The notes under the pieces: generated by a model
Told to the model about the DNA's origin: nothing
Seen by the model: the letters and a program-made list of their open reading frames with translations, nothing else
The model's database searches: none
Source: Bifidobacterium breve
GTDB taxonomy: Bacteria; Actinomycetota; Acidimicrobiia; Acidimicrobiales; Ilumatobacteraceae
Reading direction: 5' to 3'
Assembly (NCBI GenBank): GCA_945901725.1
Contig: CAMDLK010000003.1
Span: forward strand, 1-64,000
Length of the DNA: 64,000 nt
Shown here: positions 60,984 to 64,000 of the stretch, in pieces
Position numbering within the stretch: the stretch's first letter is position 1
Layout: the number at the start of each line of letters is the position of its first letter
Made by a program: the position numbers and the translations under genes

Positions 60984-62243
60984 TTAGAACTGACAGTTGG
61001 GGTCGTCAGCAGGAACAATCCCTTTGGTCTCTTGTTGAATAACCACGGCGGGAACAGTTGTTGTCGTCGTGCTGGTGGTTGTAACCGCAGCAGGCTTTGA
61101 CAACGCAATTCGCATTACAGACGTGGTTGCTATCACTGAAGCAAGTTCAGTGAACTCTGCGGAAGGGGCGATGCTCGAAGTCTTTTTCAGTGTGCTGGAC
61201 AAACTTGCTTTGCCTTGGAACACCGACAGAATCTTCTTCGATTGGTCGCTCTCGAAATCTGGCACGATGACTGACGCTTTGTCGATCACTTGCCCAATTC
61301 CGGGCATTGTGTAACTGCCCATTGTGTTTGCATCAAAGTTCTTCATTGCCTGACCTAATTGCAGAACTGTCAAAGCATTCAGGCGGTCATCAGTGATCAC
61401 ATTTTTGAGCGCAGCATTCAGAATTCCTGTTGCTACACGTGGATTAGACCGTGCTTTGTCTAAAGCCTTCTTCACAAGACGACGCATGAAGTCTTGTTGG
61501 CGTGCAATGCGACCCCAGTCAGATGATGGGTCAGTACGCCATTTTTGAAGTGCTGGGTCGTACCACTGGTAGTGGCGTGAACGCATATATGCCAACGCAT
61601 GGTCACCTTCAAAGGTGTAGCAAACATTGGCCTTCAGCACCTTGAATCCGGTGCGTTTGTCGCGAGCTTTGTTCGCAAACGGCACACGTACTCCACCAAC
61701 TGCGTCGATGACTTCCTTGAAGGCACAGAAGTCGATGTTGACATAGTGATCTACAGAAATGCCAAAGTTCTCTTTGATGGTACGAATCAGACGGTTTGGG
61801 TTCTTTTTGTCAAAGTTGGTGTTGATGCGCCCGCGCCGTGTTGAGCCGGCTTGTGTCACCCACATGTCTCGCGGAAAGGAAATGACAGCGGCCTGATTAT
61901 CGATGGGGTTGACACGAATCACCATGATCGAATCACTGCGTTCGCCGTATGTGCTGCGCTTGCCGAAGCCACCCGCGTATGGGGAATCTTTGTCAATGCA
62001 TGCGTTGTTGTCAGAGCCAGTGATCAAGAAGTTTTTTGCCTTTAGATCGCCGACTGGCAAATCAAACCCGTTTGCATTCGGGTCAACTGAATCAATGGTG
62101 ACAACTTTGCGGTTGTTGAGTTTCCAGTTGGCGTATAAAAGTCCACTGCCAGAAAAAATTGTTAATACCGCAAGCGTGATATTGGCGAGGAGAAAAACCC
62201 GGTGTTTGCCAGAGCGGCTGGGGGTAGTGATTTCATCTGACAT
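60984..62243 (-). CDS. LytR-CpsA-Psr (LCP) family cell-wall ligase
   Basis: SDSIMVIRVNPIDNQAAVISFPRDMWV, RINTNFDKKNPNRLIRTIKENFGISVDHYVNIDFCAFKEVIDAVGGV. Confidence 0.94.
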   Translation of the reverse strand: MSDEITTPSRSGKHRVFLLANITLAVLTIFSGSGLLYANWKLNNRKVVTIDSVDPNANGFDLPVGDLKAKNFLITGSDNNACIDKDSPYAGGFGKRSTYGERSDSIMVIRVNPIDNQAAVISFPRDMWVTQAGSTRRGRINTNFDKKNPNRLIRTIKENFGISVDHYVNIDFCAFKEVIDAVGGVRVPFANKARDKRTGFKVLKANVCYTFEGDHALAYMRSRHYQWYDPALQKWRTDPSSDWGRIARQQDFMRRLVKKALDKARSNPRVATGILNAALKNVITDDRLNALTVLQLGQAMKNFDANTMGSYTMPGIGQVIDKASVIVPDFESDQSKKILSVFQGKASLSSTLKKTSSIAPSAEFTELASVIATTSVMRIALSKPAAVTTTSTTTTTVPAVVIQQETKGIVPADDPNCQF

Positions 62244-62291
62244 GACCCTTACACCGTACTTGCGCGCGTGGGCTGCTGACAGTCGCTGAGG

Positions 62292-64000
62292 CTAGACCTG
62301 TTGAATATTGGGTGCGAGAGTCACGTTCACTGTGATCTCGTTCGTGTCTGTAGTGGAGATGCTCCACTTTTCGACCGAACCTGCGTCAGCAATATCTGCC
62401 CACCCGGCAGTGATGGCAGATGCGGCGTCGGTACTTGTGACAAATAACGCCTCTGTGACCACAGCTCGCTGGCTAACTTTGGCTTCTGTTTTTGCGCGAC
62501 GGATGACACCGATGGCGCCGCAGATGGCATCGAGTAACGCCTCATTCGGTCCACTCGTTAGTCCATCTGTCAGCGCTGCAGTCGTTGGCCATTGTGATTG
62601 GTGCACTGAACCTGACTGCCACCAGCTCCATACCTCTTCGGTAACGAAGGGGAGTAGGGGAGCCAAGAGACGTTGCAACGTGGAAAGAGCGCGGCGCAAT
62701 GCAGCGCGTGCCGACATGGCACCTTCTTCAGTGTGACTGAGGTATCCGCGAGTCTTTACTAATTCCACGTAGTCATCGCAGAACCACCAGAAGAATTCCT
62801 CGGTGCGCTCAAGAACACGCGCGTAGTCGAACTCTTCGAATGCTTTAGTTGCTTCTTCAACAACGCCAGCAAGACGGTGCAGCATTGCAACGTCTATTGC
62901 TTCGGTCGGAACAACATCATTGGCTACTTCGCCGATACCAAGTACAAACTTTGAAACGTTCAGCAATTTGGTGGCCAACTTGCGGCCAACCTTCATTTGG
63001 TCTTCGCTGAACGCAGTATCAACACCTGGGCGAGCGCCAACAGCCCAGTAACGCACAGCATCACTTCCGTATGCATCAAACAAATCAGCTGGCGTTACAA
63101 CGTTGCCCTTTGATTTCGACATCTTCTTGCGGTCTGGGTCAAGAATCCAACCAGACAATGCAACATGTGACCATGGGGCGACATCGTGTTCGAAGTGTGA
63201 CCGAACCATGGTTGAAAATAACCATGTACGGATGATGTCGTGGCCTTGCGGACGCACATCAAACGGGAACACGCGGTCAAACAAATCGTTATCGTCTTGC
63301 CACTTGCCAGCAATTTGTGGCGTGAGTGAAGACGTCGCCCATGTGTCCATGACATCGGGGTCACCAATGAAGCCACCTGGTTGCCCACGTTGAGCCTCTG
63401 TGTATCCGACAGGCGCATCCGTGCTCGGATCAATCGGTAACAGTGATTCATCGGGAACGATTGGTGAATCGTGCAATGTTTCACCCTGTGCATCAAGCGG
63501 GTACCACACAGGTACTGGCACACCGAACCAGCGTTGACGACTAACAAGCCAGTCACCGTTGAGGCCTTCGACCCAGTTCGAATAACGATGGCGCATGTGA
63601 TCAGGAAGCCAATGCAAACCAGCACCACGTGCAAGCAGTGAATCACGAAGTGCAGCATCACGTCCACCGTTACGGATATACCACTGGCGACTGGTGACAA
63701 TTTCTAAAGGGCGATCGCCCTTTTCATAGAACTTCACGGGGTGTGTGATTGCGCGTGGTTCACCAATCATCTCGCCAGATGCGGTGAGCATTTCTGCAAT
63801 TGCAGTTTGTGCTTGCTTGGCAGACTTTCCTACAAGTGATGCATAGTGCGCAAGACCAACTGGGTCTGTGAGGCCATTTGGCGCGTCAGTAACAATGCGA
63901 CCGTCGCGCGAAATAATTGCACGCATCGACAATTGCAGTTCGCGCCACCAAATGACGTCAGTAAGATCACCGAACGTACAGCACATTGCAATGCCTGTGC
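62292..64000 (-). CDS. valS: Valyl-tRNA synthetase, C-terminal part (5' end beyond window)
   Basis: TGIAMCCTFGDLTDV...DRKKMSKSKGNVVTP (KMSKS motif); frame stays open to the window edge. Confidence 0.92.
   Translation of the reverse strand, partial: TGIAMCCTFGDLTDVIWWRELQLSMRAIISRDGRIVTDAPNGLTDPVGLAHYASLVGKSAKQAQTAIAEMLTASGEMIGEPRAITHPVKFYEKGDRPLEIVTSRQWYIRNGGRDAALRDSLLARGAGLHWLPDHMRHRYSNWVEGLNGDWLVSRQRWFGVPVPVWYPLDAQGETLHDSPIVPDESLLPIDPSTDAPVGYTEAQRGQPGGFIGDPDVMDTWATSSLTPQIAGKWQDDNDLFDRVFPFDVRPQGHDIIRTWLFSTMVRSHFEHDVAPWSHVALSGWILDPDRKKMSKSKGNVVTPADLFDAYGSDAVRYWAVGARPGVDTAFSEDQMKVGRKLATKLLNVSKFVLGIGEVANDVVPTEAIDVAMLHRLAGVVEEATKAFEEFDYARVLERTEEFFWWFCDDYVELVKTRGYLSHTEEGAMSARAALRRALSTLQRLLAPLLPFVTEEVWSWWQSGSVHQSQWPTTAALTDGLTSGPNEALLDAICGAIGVIRRAKTEAKVSQRAVVTEALFVTSTDAASAITAGWADIADAGSVEKWSISTTDTNEITVNVTLAPNIQQV

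Overview
The window is a dense actinobacterial chromosomal segment. Gene content suggests Acidimicrobiia, but this is inferred without any search. I call about 62 protein genes, one initiator tRNA, a CIRCE-like operator upstream of groEL, a CsoR-type palindrome and a few hairpins. There is no CRISPR array, prophage or transposase. The most notable blocks are: (1) a mycofactocin locus (mftA-B-C, then plsY and dedA, then mftE-F) diverging from two tandem nicotinoprotein-type alcohol dehydrogenases that overlap a MoxR AAA ATPase and a VWA gene; (2) an ole-type cluster (oleA, fused oleBC, oleD) for long-chain olefin/beta-lactone synthesis; (3) a DivIVA-like protein with a phage Mu F/head-morphogenesis-like C-terminus, sitting between a PDZ/Lon-like protease and a UPF0182 membrane protein; (4) a small Cys-rich protein behind a CsoR-like operator; (5) a tandem pair of secreted YHYH lipoproteins; (6) a double-TetR regulator facing agmatine-to-putrescine genes. 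All family calls come from motif recognition by eye. Start codons are often inferred and differ from the ORF-track starts.
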